9,617 nt of DNA from an uncultured Eubacteriales bacterium (GTDB lineage: Bacteria; Bacillota; Clostridia; Oscillospirales; UMGS1783), in assembly GCA_900555065.1 (NCBI GenBank), contig USJY01000033.1, forward strand, positions 1 to 9,617, written 5' to 3'. A program made the translations under genes and the position numbers. The notes under the pieces were generated by a model. The model saw only the letters and a list, made by a program, of their open reading frames with translations. It did not search any database and was not told the DNA's origin. Of the stretch, positions 1-6,265 are shown piece after piece; the stretch's first letter is position 1; each line of letters opens with the position of its first letter.

Positions 1-8
1 TTTTCATT

Positions 9-662
9 TTACGCTTCATCCTGCGGGACTTCGTGCAAAACGACCAGCACGTCGTCCGCCTGCATCACATAGTCGAGCGGGACGGGGATATGGATTTTCC
101 CGCCGCTGTTGACGGCGAGCACCGTCATGTTATGCCTGCGGCGGATATCCGCTTCGCGGATCGTCTTGCCAACCCATTCGGGCTTGGGGTACATCTCCGA
201 AATCGCGCTGAAATACTCCTTTTTCTCAAAGATCCGGCCCAGGTTCGACTGCACCAGTCCGCGCGCCACCTTGGCGCCCATCTCGTATTCGGGCAGGATC
301 ACCACATCCGCGCCGACGCCCTCCAGAATCTTTTTCTGGCGCAGGCCGCGCGCTTTGGCGACCACTGTCGGCGCGCCCTGCTCCTTGGCCATCATGGTCG
401 TGAGGATCGAAGCCTCGAAATCTTCGCCCATGGCGAGAATCACCACGTCAAAATTGCCGAGGCCGAGCTGCTGGAGCGCGATCTCATCGTTCAAATCGAC
501 CTGGATCACATGTGTGGCGTAGGGCGTGGCTTCATGCAAACGGGCGGGATCCTTATCGCAGGCGAGCACATCCACGTCGTATTCGGACAGGGTCTTGACT
601 ACGCTCACGCCGAACCGGCCGAGCCCCAGCACCGCAAAATTCTTATTCGTCAGTTCATTCAT
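9..662 (-). CDS. ktrA: KtrA/TrkA-type potassium uptake regulator (RCK domain protein)
   Basis: This 217-residue protein is the cytosolic regulatory ring subunit of a Ktr-type potassium transporter, which gates the membrane pore KtrB in response to nucleotides. An N-terminal Rossmann-like RCK_N domain (about residues 8-125) shows the nucleotide-binding GLGRFG motif at 13-18 and an acidic residue, D36, near the end of the second strand, where ribose is usually bound. A C-terminal TrkA_C-like domain follows (about 135-215); in Firmicutes this domain often binds cyclic di-AMP, but that is family knowledge and not visible here. Length is normal for KtrA. The ATG start is supported by GAGGAGG eight bases upstream. 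The gene lies 15 bp after ktrB on the same strand, so the two are presumably cotranscribed. There is no signal peptide or membrane segment. TrkA/KtrC naming is an alternative. Confidence 0.93.
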   Translation of the reverse strand: MNELTNKNFAVLGLGRFGVSVVKTLSEYDVDVLACDKDPARLHEATPYATHVIQVDLNDEIALQQLGLGNFDVVILAMGEDFEASILTTMMAKEQGAPTVVAKARGLRQKKILEGVGADVVILPEYEMGAKVARGLVQSNLGRIFEKKEYFSAISEMYPKPEWVGKTIREADIRRRHNMTVLAVNSGGKIHIPVPLDYVMQADDVLVVLHEVPQDEA

Positions 663-677
663 GTTTCTGCCTCCTCA

Positions 678-1469
678 TTATCCAATCAGCACCCGTTCTT
701 CCGGGTAAGTAAACGCATCAGTCGCAGCGCGCTGACGACGGTGCACAAGCGCGAGCACAAGCGTTACCGGGCCGACGCGGCCCAAAAACATACAGGCTGC
801 AATAATGAGCTTTCCCGCCGCGGACAGATAGGGCGTAACGCCTGTGGTGACGCCGACGGTGCCCATGGCCGAACAGGTTTCGAATAAAAGGTCGATAAAC
901 GTATGCGGACCGGCGCTGCCCCCCTCTGTGAAATAGAGGGCGAGCGTAGCGGTAAATACAATGGCAAGCACACTGCAGACGACGGTCAGAGCCTTCTGCA
1001 AAAGGTCGAGCGGGAGACGCCGCCCGTACGCTTCCATGCCGTTTTTACCGCGGAAAGCCGACAGCATGGCGATAATCAGCACGCCAAAAGTAGAGGTTTT
1101 GACGCCGCCGGCCGTACCCGCAGGCGAGCCGCCGATGAGCATCAGGATACAGGAAAGCACCTGTGAAAAGTCGTGCAGGCCGCTTTGGGAAATGGTATTG
1201 AACCCGGCCGTGCGCAGAGTTACCGACTGGAAAAGCGCAGCCTGGATCTTATCAAAAAAGCTGAGCGGGCCCAATGTTTCGGGATTATTCCATTCCAGCA
1301 GCAGGAAAAGGGCCGCGCCGCCGAAAATCAGGACGGCCGTCACCGTCAGCGCGATCTTGGTATGCAGTGAAAGGCGGCCGATCCGCCGGCGCAGCGCGTG
1401 CCCGGCGCGGTTTCGGACCAGCCCGTACAGCTCCTTGCAGACCGGGAAGCGGAAAGAATATCGAGCCAC
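678..1469 (-). CDS. ktrB: KtrB/TrkH C-terminal part (separated by frameshift)
   Basis: This reading frame of up to 263 residues carries the second half of KtrB/TrkH. Visible motifs are the positively charged linker ending RLSLHTK (about 32-38), the third pore filter TLRTAGFN (G89), the family signature GGSPAGTAGGVKTSTF (113-128), the fourth filter MGTVGVTTG (G206), and FLGRVGPVT near the end. About four hydrophobic segments alternate with these loops. The nominal GTG start at 1469 has no ribosome binding site and lies inside sequence still read natively in the other frame, so it is probably not a real start. Authentic sequence begins around residue 11. The stop lies 15 bp before ktrA. Whether this half is translated is unknown; it is best read as the continuation of the upstream fragment. 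Confidence 0.83.
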   Translation of the reverse strand: MARYSFRFPVCKELYGLVRNRAGHALRRRIGRLSLHTKIALTVTAVLIFGGAALFLLLEWNNPETLGPLSFFDKIQAALFQSVTLRTAGFNTISQSGLHDFSQVLSCILMLIGGSPAGTAGGVKTSTFGVLIIAMLSAFRGKNGMEAYGRRLPLDLLQKALTVVCSVLAIVFTATLALYFTEGGSAGPHTFIDLLFETCSAMGTVGVTTGVTPYLSAAGKLIIAACMFLGRVGPVTLVLALVHRRQRAATDAFTYPEERVLIG

Positions 1470-2152
1470 ACAAAAAAGCCGAGTCCCCCGGCGATTATGA
1501 GAACGGCGACCGTTATAATAACGGTCGGGTCCGAGGAATAGGAGGCGAGAGAAGAAAATTCCCCGCGGTCTCCCAAAACGTCGAACCCGGCGTTGCAGAA
1601 GGCGGAGACGGAGTGAAAGAATCCCTGCCAGAGCGCCTCCCAGAACCGCATCTCCGTGGAGACGAGAAACGCGATGGTCAACAGAACCATGCCCACGAAC
1701 TCCGATACGAACGTAATCAACAGCACGCGCCGGACAAGCCGTACCATGCCGCCCAGACCTTCCTGGTTAAAAGAGGCCTGTATCACAAGCCGGTCCTTCA
1801 GAGTAATTCTGCGGTGCAGCGCGAGCATGCCGACGGTGATCACCGTCATATACCCGAGCCCGCCGAACTGAATCAGGGTCAGAATGACGAGTTTGCCGAA
1901 CACAGTCCAGCTCTCCATGGTGTTGACGACTACAAGGCCCGTCACGCAGTTCGCCGACGTCGCGGTGAACAGCGCGTCCAGGAAACCGACGCTCTCGCCG
2001 CTGCGGCTGGCGAAGGGCAGCGAAAGCAGAATGGCGCCTATCAGGATCATAAGCGCGAAGCCGACGACGATGGACTGTGCCGGCGTGAGGTGAATCTTGG
2101 CGATCAGCCGCAGGTACTTCTGGATTTTTGATGATTTCGTATTCTGTTCCAT
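1346..2152 (-). CDS. ktrB: KtrB/TrkH N-terminal part (ends out of frame)
   Basis: This 268-residue reading frame holds the first half of the pore subunit of a KtrAB potassium transporter. Residues 1-233 look native. They include several hydrophobic membrane segments, the first pore-loop filter SANCVTGL (G72), FGGLGY at 96-101, the second filter FCNAGFD (G179), and GGLGFFVWLDIL at 222-233. Residues 234-268 are rich in Arg, Ser and Cys and do not resemble the family, because the frame has been lost. The ATG at 2152 is the first possible start after an in-frame TAA; its ribosome site, GGAAAGG, is weak and close. As written, the product would have only two of the four pore repeats and could not form the usual pore alone. 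Confidence 0.85.
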   Translation of the reverse strand: MEQNTKSSKIQKYLRLIAKIHLTPAQSIVVGFALMILIGAILLSLPFASRSGESVGFLDALFTATSANCVTGLVVVNTMESWTVFGKLVILTLIQFGGLGYMTVITVGMLALHRRITLKDRLVIQASFNQEGLGGMVRLVRRVLLITFVSEFVGMVLLTIAFLVSTEMRFWEALWQGFFHSVSAFCNAGFDVLGDRGEFSSLASYSSDPTVIITVAVLIIAGGLGFFVWLDILSASRSARSCTGWSETAPGTRCAGGSAAFHCIPRSR

Positions 2153-2210
2153 AGCCTTTCCAATTTGCGTTCTTTATACAGATTTATGCTGTTTTAACGT
2201 CTGGTTTTCA

Positions 2211-2226
2211 AGTCCGCTTACGGACT
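2211..2226 (-). promoter_or_regulatory. Hairpin in the ktrB leader
   Basis: AGTCCG and CGGACT form a perfect six-base stem around a four-base loop, about 15-30 nt downstream of the predicted ktrBA transcription start. No T-run follows it on the minus strand, so it is not an intrinsic terminator. It may stabilise the 5' end of the message or have no function. The leader appears too short for a typical cyclic di-AMP riboswitch of the ydaO class. Confidence 0.4.
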
Positions 2227-2246
2227 CTCTTGATTTGTTATTATGC

Positions 2247-2275
2247 ATTGTAGCGCGAACATTCTGAAAATGCAA
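2247..2275 (-). promoter_or_regulatory. Sigma-A-type promoter of the ktrBA operon
   Basis: On the minus strand, TTGCAT (2270-2275) and TACAAT (2247-2252) are separated by exactly 17 bp. The -10 box matches the consensus at 5 of 6 positions; the -35 box matches only in its first three bases. Transcription would begin near 2240 and give a leader of about 88 nt before the ktrB start. No other promoter is visible between here and ktrB. Confidence 0.65.
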
Positions 2276-2706
2276 GTGTTTTTTTCGGTTTCGGAAGAAG
2301 GTTTATAAAAAGCTGTTTACGCCGCATCGCGCGGCGCGGGTTTGCGCCTTTTTGCGGCGTGCTTTCCGTGGCGGCCGCGTCCCCCATTTTTGTCGGCGCG
2401 CCGCACGCCGGCCCAGGTCGCAGCGGGAAGCTGCCCGCTTAGGCCGCTGCCCGATTTCTCCGACCGCGCGCCGCAGCATTCGCGCGGGGGGATTCCCGCG
2501 CCCGGCAGCGAATAAACCCCGAAAGCCGCGCGTTTCAGCCGAAAAAAAAGACCTGCCTTGCCGCGGCATTTGCGTCCCGCCGCCGCGCAGGATCTCCACT
2601 CCGCTGCTCCGCCCCTGCCGCAGCATATATCCACGCCGCGCGCAAAACATCCCTTTGCACTGCGTCCCTATCCCGTACCCGGCGGTCCGCGCCCGGCCCC
2701 CCCTTG
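2276..2706. other. GC-rich non-coding stretch with several inverted repeats
   Basis: No convincing gene is seen. Open frames occur on both strands, but they overlap each other, lack good ribosome sites and encode low-complexity Arg/Ala/Pro-rich sequence, as expected from GC-rich DNA with few stops. Inverted repeats include GCGCGGG/CCCGCGC around a six-base loop and nested GCAGCGG/CCGCTGC with AGCGGG/CCCGCT inside. No tRNA, rRNA or recognised structured RNA was found. The stretch could be decayed coding sequence, or a spacer related to the adjacent tandem array. Confidence 0.55.
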
Positions 2707-2745
2707 CGGCGCATATTGCTTTGCTTCAGACCGGCACCGCACCAT
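2707..2745. repeat. Degenerate repeat unit at the left edge of the array
   Basis: The 39 bp before unit 1 keep parts of the pattern: GCGCATATTG near the start, then CCGGCACCGC close to the ending used by units 3 and 9. GTGCATATTG occurs at the matching phase just after unit 9 (3097-3106). Both edges therefore carry a similar divergent unit start. Confidence 0.5.
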
Positions 2746-3096
2746 GCGCTTAGCCGCGCCCTGCGCAGTCCGGCCCCTTCCAACGCGCTTGGCCGCGCCC
2801 CGCACAGTCCGGCCCCTTCCAACGCGCTTGGCCATGCCCTGCGCAGTCCGGCACCGCGCCGCGCGCTTGGCCGCGCCCCGCGCAGTCCGGCCCCTTCCAA
2901 CGCGCTTAGCCGCGCTCCGCGCAGTCCGGCCCTTTCCAACGCGCTTAGCCGCGCCCTGCGCAGTCCGGCCCCTTCCAACGCGCTTAGCCGCGCCCCGCGC
3001 AGTCCGGCCCCTTCCAACGCGCTTGGCCGCGCCCCGCGCAGTCCGGCCCCTTCCAACGCGCTTGGCCATGCCCTGCGCAGTCCGGCACCGCGCCGC
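2746..3096. repeat. Tandem array of nine 39-bp units
   Basis: Nine head-to-tail units of exactly 39 bp start at 2746, 2785, 2824, 2863, 2902, 2941, 2980, 3019 and 3058. Each begins GCGCTTRGCC and contains GCAGTCCGGC. Seven units end CCCCTTCCAAC or one base different; units 3 and 9 instead end CACCGCGCCGC. Units 1 and 6 are identical, as are units 3 and 9. Because 39 is a multiple of three and stops are rare, both strands stay open in several frames and would encode 13-residue repeats. Unit differences fall at positions 7, 11, 12, 15, 17, 20, 30, 32 and in the alternative ending, that is, in all three codon phases, so there is no sign of selection for one protein frame. It is most simply a non-coding minisatellite. 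It is not CRISPR: there are no unique spacers. Confidence 0.92.
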
Positions 3097-3297
3097 GTGC
3101 ATATTGGACGGCTAAAACTCCCGCCTTGGTCCATGCCGGACGGCGGCGCCGCGGCGGTCAAGCCGTGTATGCGCGCCACCGACTCCTGCCCGCCGCAGAT
3201 CCGAACCGGGACATATCATGCCTGCGCGGCCCTTTCAAGCAGCTTTTTTTCGCGCCGCATCATTCTGGTTTCCGCATCCCCATCCTGCGCCGTACCG
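3097..3297. other. Intergenic stretch between array and terminator; no gene seen
   Basis: After a partial unit start (GTGCATATTG) the sequence becomes unique. A GTG with AGGAG three bases upstream occurs on the minus strand at 3179. It would open a 214-residue frame through the array, but the spacing is too short and the product is low complexity. A GGTTCGGATC on the minus strand recalls a tRNA T-arm but lacks the rest of a tRNA. Confidence 0.5.
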
Positions 3298-3299
3298 GA

Positions 3300-3336
3300 T
3301 AACAAAAGAGGGAACGGCGCGCAGCCGTTCCCTCTT
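3300..3336 (-). terminator. Rho-independent terminator of the alpha-galactosidase/discoidin operon
   Basis: A perfect 13-bp stem (AAGAGGGAACGGC with GCCGTTCCCTCTT, 3306-3336) surrounds a five-base loop. On the minus strand it is followed by TTTTGTTAT. It starts seven bases after the stop of the discoidin-like gene, which fits transcription from the right. Confidence 0.92.
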
Positions 3337-3343
3337 AGTATGC

Positions 3344-3853
3344 TCAGGGGAATATCTTGAGTTCCGAAACCTCCGTCCAGTCGATCTCATCGGAACGGTT
3401 GCCGACAAGCTCGAAGCGGACATACTTTGCCGTAACCGGCGCGTCGAGCTCGACGTCCACCCAGCCCTCGGCCTTTTCAATGGGCGCTTCCTTCACAAGC
3501 GTCCAGGGCACGTCGTCGATCTTGTCCTCTTTCGTGCGCAGCCTGCGGGGCTCGTCGGTGTCGCTGACATAGATATTGATCTGCCTCGCAAGCTCTTCAA
3601 GGACGCTCGCCGTAATGCCCACGTTGCGGAAAATGCGGATCCTGGACATGGTCTGCGCCTCGCCGAAAAAGCTGAGCACGACGTTTGCGGGACCGAAGGT
3701 GTTGGCGCCCCAGGTGCCGCCGTTACGCTCCACATCGTCGTCGATTACGTTGAGGACCCAGAGCATGGGGTCGGTTTCAGTATGGCTCGCCCATTCGATT
3801 CTCGTATAGTACGAACCGTCGGTGCGTACGCCAAGCGGATACATCTGTGCCAT
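3344..3853 (-). CDS. Stand-alone discoidin / F5/8 type C-like domain protein
   Basis: This 169-residue protein appears to be almost entirely one discoidin (F5/8 type C, CBM32-like) beta-sandwich, a fold that usually binds sugars. Supporting features are the early WGAN (48-51), the strands SRIRIFRNVG (70-79) and INIYVSDTDE (92-101), WTLVKEA (117-123), and the closing WVDVELDAPVTAKYVRF and TEVSELKIFP segments typical of this fold. There is no signal peptide, membrane segment, sortase motif or catalytic domain, so it should be cytoplasmic. The ATG is backed by AAGGAGG eight bases upstream. It lies 89 bp downstream of the alpha-galactosidase stop on the same strand and ends at a strong terminator, so it is probably in that operon. 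An AT-rich TATATTATATAA stretch lies just upstream, but no -35 box at normal spacing was found. Function and ligand are unknown. Confidence 0.82.
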   Translation of the reverse strand: MAQMYPLGVRTDGSYYTRIEWASHTETDPMLWVLNVIDDDVERNGGTWGANTFGPANVVLSFFGEAQTMSRIRIFRNVGITASVLEELARQINIYVSDTDEPRRLRTKEDKIDDVPWTLVKEAPIEKAEGWVDVELDAPVTAKYVRFELVGNRSDEIDWTEVSELKIFP

Positions 3854-3888
3854 AAAGCATTCCTCCTTGCAATGTTTATATAATATAC

Positions 3889-3904
3889 CCGCGCGCCCGC
3901 GCGG
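3889..3904. other. GC palindrome before the discoidin-like gene
   Basis: CCGCGCG and its complement meet around two bases, a perfect 16-bp inverted repeat in the 89-bp gap between the alpha-galactosidase and the discoidin-like gene. With no T-run it is unlikely to end transcription. It may act as an RNA processing or stability element that sets the ratio of the two products. Confidence 0.45.
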
Positions 3905-3923
3905 CTTTTACAAAATCAGCCCG

Positions 3924-3942
3924 CGCGCCCCGCATGGGCGCG
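3924..3942 (-). terminator. Hairpin directly after the alpha-galactosidase stop; weak terminator or mRNA stabiliser
   Basis: A seven-base stem (CGCGCCC/GGGCGCG) with a five-base loop begins immediately after the stop codon. On the minus strand CGGGCTGATTTTG follows, so the T-run is short and displaced. It is more likely a partial terminator or 3' stabiliser than a full stop, because the downstream gene lacks a clear promoter. Confidence 0.4.
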
Positions 3943-6117
3943 TCAGTCCTCCTCCACGGCGATCAGCAGCTCGCTTGTCAGCGCGCCGGGCAGATTGACG
4001 GTCACGCCCTTGTTCATGAGCTTGTAGCCGCTGATGACGGCGGACGCGCCGCTGTTGTCCATGGTCAGGCGGTAGCGCTTTGAAATATCCAGGCCGCGGA
4101 ACAGCACCGTCGTCTGCGCCTCGTCGGGGTCGGACAGGCGGAACACGCCGAGTATGGCGCTGCCGCCGTCGGACGAGGTCAGTTCCAGTATCCCGGTCCC
4201 CTGCGGGTCGTTGCCGCCGAGATCGGGCGTGTGGTGGTAAATGCGGCTGCCGGTGGCGTGCATGGGCCGCACCACATCGTTGTACAGCTCGATAAAGTGC
4301 GTCGCGCGTTCCTTCTGCAGCGGGTTTTCTCTGCAGATGAGGTCGGGATTCAGCAGCCCGACCGAGGGCCGGCCGAACAGAAGCTGGCGCATCTGGAAGT
4401 CAAACTCGGCGACGGTATGGTTGTTCTGTCCGCCGGTGAGCCTGTCGAGGTATTCCGGCGGCATGCACATGGTCATGCCGTTTGTGATCATGAACGAACG
4501 CGGCGCGAGCTGCCAGTCAGTAACCCAGCTGTGCGAGACGCGGGCGAGCATACCGAGGTCGGTGCGTCCGCCGCCGGACGCGCAGTTTTCCACAATGAGC
4601 TTGGGATAGGTCGTTCTCAGGGTGTCCATAATCCTGTACCAGTTTTCATAGTACCGGTACTCGCTGTTCTCCATGTACTCGCCGCGCGGGACATAGGCGC
4701 GCGAGCACCAGTTGCCCACATTGTAATCGATGCGCAGCATATCCAGCCCGTAATGGTCCACAAACTTTATCAGCTGCGCTTCGAGCCAGGCCGCGGCCTC
4801 TTCCTTGCTCAGGTCGAGCATGCCGCCGCCCCCGCCGACGCCGCCCTTGATCTGGTCGTCGTAGCCATAGGTGCAGTATTCCGGGTGCTCCTTGAGAATC
4901 TGGGAATCCCGGCCCAGGCGCTCGGGTTCCATCCAGAGCCCGAATTTCAGTCCCTTTTTCTTGCAGTAGTCGCGGATCTCGGCCATGCTCATGTCATACC
5001 GCTCGGTCTTCGGGAACCAGTCGCCGACATAGTACAGCCAATCGTTTTCCGTCTTGTCAGGCGGGCAGTACCAGGACGCGTCCAGGAAGAAAACGTCCGA
5101 GCCCCTGGCTGCCGCCGCGTCGATCTGGGACAGGATTTCCTTTGTGCCCATGTCCATTTCCGGGCCGATACCCGTCTCCATCGGCGCAATGCGCACGTCG
5201 CCGCGGCCGTGGATCATGACGCTGTGGCGTATGTGCCGGTTCATCTCGTTGACGGCCGGGTCCAGCCCGCCGTAGAGCAGCCCGATATGCAGCGCCGGCG
5301 TCACCGTCGTTTCTCCGGGGGCAAGCACGCGGATGGGCGCATAGCCCGCGACGCTCGCCGCAAAGCACATATGCGCGTTGTCGCCGCAGTCGTCGAGGTC
5401 GAAATCAAACCTGTAGCCGCCCGAATAGCCGAACTGGCCGATAAAGGTTTCGCCCGTGGCCCGGTTTTCGAGCAGGAACATCGGGTGCCGGTACCGCTCT
5501 CTGCCGTAGCGGGAGCCGATATACTGGCCGCCTGCGCGCACGTCGTGCCAGCGGAAGTCGCCCTCATAGCCCCAGCGGTGGTCTTCCATGTAACCGAGCC
5601 GCCACAGGGCGCTGTCCGCGCGCAGATGGTTGCGCCAGCGCGGCGTGGTGCCGAGCGCGCCGGACATGACGGAAATCTCCGAAATGGCCGCGTCCCGCTC
5701 GCCCGCGTTGGTGATCTCCAGCCAGCGGGTCAGAACGCTTGTGCCGTCGAGCTGCGTTTTCACGCGGACCATGACCGGGCGCACGTCGTGTACAAGCTTG
5801 AGGGTGGTCACAATCCCGCCGCCGCACTCTTCCACATCGAACCCATCGCAGCTCCAGTGCGAGTGCAGCCGCTGACCGTCGATCACAAGGTTGAATGCGA
5901 ACGAGCGGTCCATGTAGTCGTTCAGGCGGACCTGCGGTATCTCCGGAATGGTGGTGCTGTGCGGCGAAAAGCCGGCGCCGTTCCAGTCGAGCGCGTGCAG
6001 GCTGCCGCCGCGCAGGGCCTCGACATAACTGACCATACCGCCCCGGTATACGAAGGTGATGCCGCCCTCTTCTTCGCGCATATACGCGTCGGAAAAAAGG
6101 CGCGTCGTTTCAAACAT
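3943..6117 (-). CDS. GH36 family alpha-galactosidase (melibiase-like)
   Basis: This 724-residue enzyme should cleave terminal alpha-galactosyl residues from oligosaccharides such as melibiose or raffinose-type sugars. It has the GH36 plan: an N-terminal beta-domain (about 1-290), a (beta/alpha)8 catalytic barrel (about 310-620) and a C-terminal beta-domain (about 635-724). Motifs in order are FLDASWY (D346), FGLWMEPE (392-399), the nucleophile region LRIDYNVGN (D464), the acid/base region ENCASGGGRTDLGM (D520) and the following SHSWVTDWQ. Length suits the family, and no signal peptide is seen, so action is intracellular. The start at 6117 is chosen because AGGAGG lies seven bases upstream. 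A longer frame from 6216 would run through the promoter and lacks such a site. A glycine-rich run (GGVGGGGG, 425-432) sits before the MLDLS segment. Related activities such as alpha-N-acetylgalactosaminidase cannot be excluded. Confidence 0.93.
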   Translation of the reverse strand: MFETTRLFSDAYMREEEGGITFVYRGGMVSYVEALRGGSLHALDWNGAGFSPHSTTIPEIPQVRLNDYMDRSFAFNLVIDGQRLHSHWSCDGFDVEECGGGIVTTLKLVHDVRPVMVRVKTQLDGTSVLTRWLEITNAGERDAAISEISVMSGALGTTPRWRNHLRADSALWRLGYMEDHRWGYEGDFRWHDVRAGGQYIGSRYGRERYRHPMFLLENRATGETFIGQFGYSGGYRFDFDLDDCGDNAHMCFAASVAGYAPIRVLAPGETTVTPALHIGLLYGGLDPAVNEMNRHIRHSVMIHGRGDVRIAPMETGIGPEMDMGTKEILSQIDAAAARGSDVFFLDASWYCPPDKTENDWLYYVGDWFPKTERYDMSMAEIRDYCKKKGLKFGLWMEPERLGRDSQILKEHPEYCTYGYDDQIKGGVGGGGGMLDLSKEEAAAWLEAQLIKFVDHYGLDMLRIDYNVGNWCSRAYVPRGEYMENSEYRYYENWYRIMDTLRTTYPKLIVENCASGGGRTDLGMLARVSHSWVTDWQLAPRSFMITNGMTMCMPPEYLDRLTGGQNNHTVAEFDFQMRQLLFGRPSVGLLNPDLICRENPLQKERATHFIELYNDVVRPMHATGSRIYHHTPDLGGNDPQGTGILELTSSDGGSAILGVFRLSDPDEAQTTVLFRGLDISKRYRLTMDNSGASAVISGYKLMNKGVTVNLPGALTSELLIAVEED

Positions 6118-6166
6118 TACATGTCCTCCTTTTAAGCATATGGAATATTCTGCTAGACACACGCCT

Positions 6167-6197
6167 ATTATAGCACAAAGCGTCCGGGAAGTGTCAA
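6167..6197 (-). promoter_or_regulatory. Promoter of the alpha-galactosidase operon
   Basis: On the minus strand a consensus TTGACA (6192-6197) and a consensus TATAAT (6167-6172) are separated by 19 bp, slightly long. The -10 box is preceded by TGC, giving an extended -10 that could compensate. The predicted message starts about 40-45 bases before the ATG at 6117. No clear catabolite-repression (cre) site was found nearby. Confidence 0.75.
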
Positions 6198-6265
6198 TAT
6201 GTTTTCCACAATTCAAGTCTTTTTAGGGCCAAACCTCTTTTTTTGGAAAATAGGAGCCGATTCCC

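Larger units (their letters stand above)
678..2152 (-). pseudogene. ktrB: Frameshifted KtrB/TrkH-family potassium channel subunit (whole locus)
   Basis: Two overlapping reading frames together encode one KtrB/TrkH-like membrane protein of roughly 490 residues. The four pore-loop filter motifs are divided between them: two in the upstream frame and two in the downstream frame. Homology-like sequence ends in the first frame after GGLGFFVWLDIL and resumes in the second at about KELYGLVRN. The break therefore lies near 1437-1456 and needs a -1 shift, as after loss of one base. No classical slippery heptamer is seen at the break. The run of six T (coding strand) lies slightly upstream, but the conserved VWLDI after it is still in the first frame. 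Possible explanations are a sequencing or assembly error, a recent inactivating mutation, or less likely recoding. The intact pore motifs argue for an error or a very recent event. Confidence 0.8.

Noticed and set aside
1468..1485. Programmed -1 frameshift at the six-T run in ktrB
   Set aside because: A shift there would remove the conserved VWLDI segment that follows in the original frame, and the sequence does not fit the X XXY YYZ slippery pattern.
2153..2246. Cyclic di-AMP (ydaO-type) riboswitch before ktrB
   Set aside because: The leader is only about 88 nt from the predicted start and shows just one small hairpin, too short for that riboswitch class. A longer transcript from further upstream was not excluded.
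2746..3096. CRISPR array
   Set aside because: The whole 39-bp unit repeats with no unique spacers, and no cas genes are present.
2535..3179. 214-residue minus-strand frame with 13-residue GAGLRGARPSALE-type repeats
   Set aside because: It starts at GTG with AGGAG only three bases upstream, is low complexity, and other frames on both strands over the same DNA are equally open. Unit variation is not limited to one codon phase.
3181..3230. Possible tRNA T-arm (GGTTCGGATC on the minus strand)
   Set aside because: The conserved A after TTCG is G, and no matching acceptor, D or anticodon arms were found.
2704..3360. Plus-strand frames across the repeat array encoding Pro/Arg/Ala-rich repeats
   Set aside because: No ribosome site or good start codon. 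The longest runs through the opposite-strand terminator and into the discoidin-like gene.
4231..6135. 634-residue plus-strand frame opposite the alpha-galactosidase
   Set aside because: It is the antisense shadow of a gene with clear GH36 motifs, and its translation is His/Ala/Val-rich without a recognisable domain.
6118..6216. N-terminal extension of the alpha-galactosidase by 33 residues
   Set aside because: It would cover the predicted -10 and -35 boxes and lacks a ribosome site, while the ATG at 6117 has AGGAGG at good spacing.
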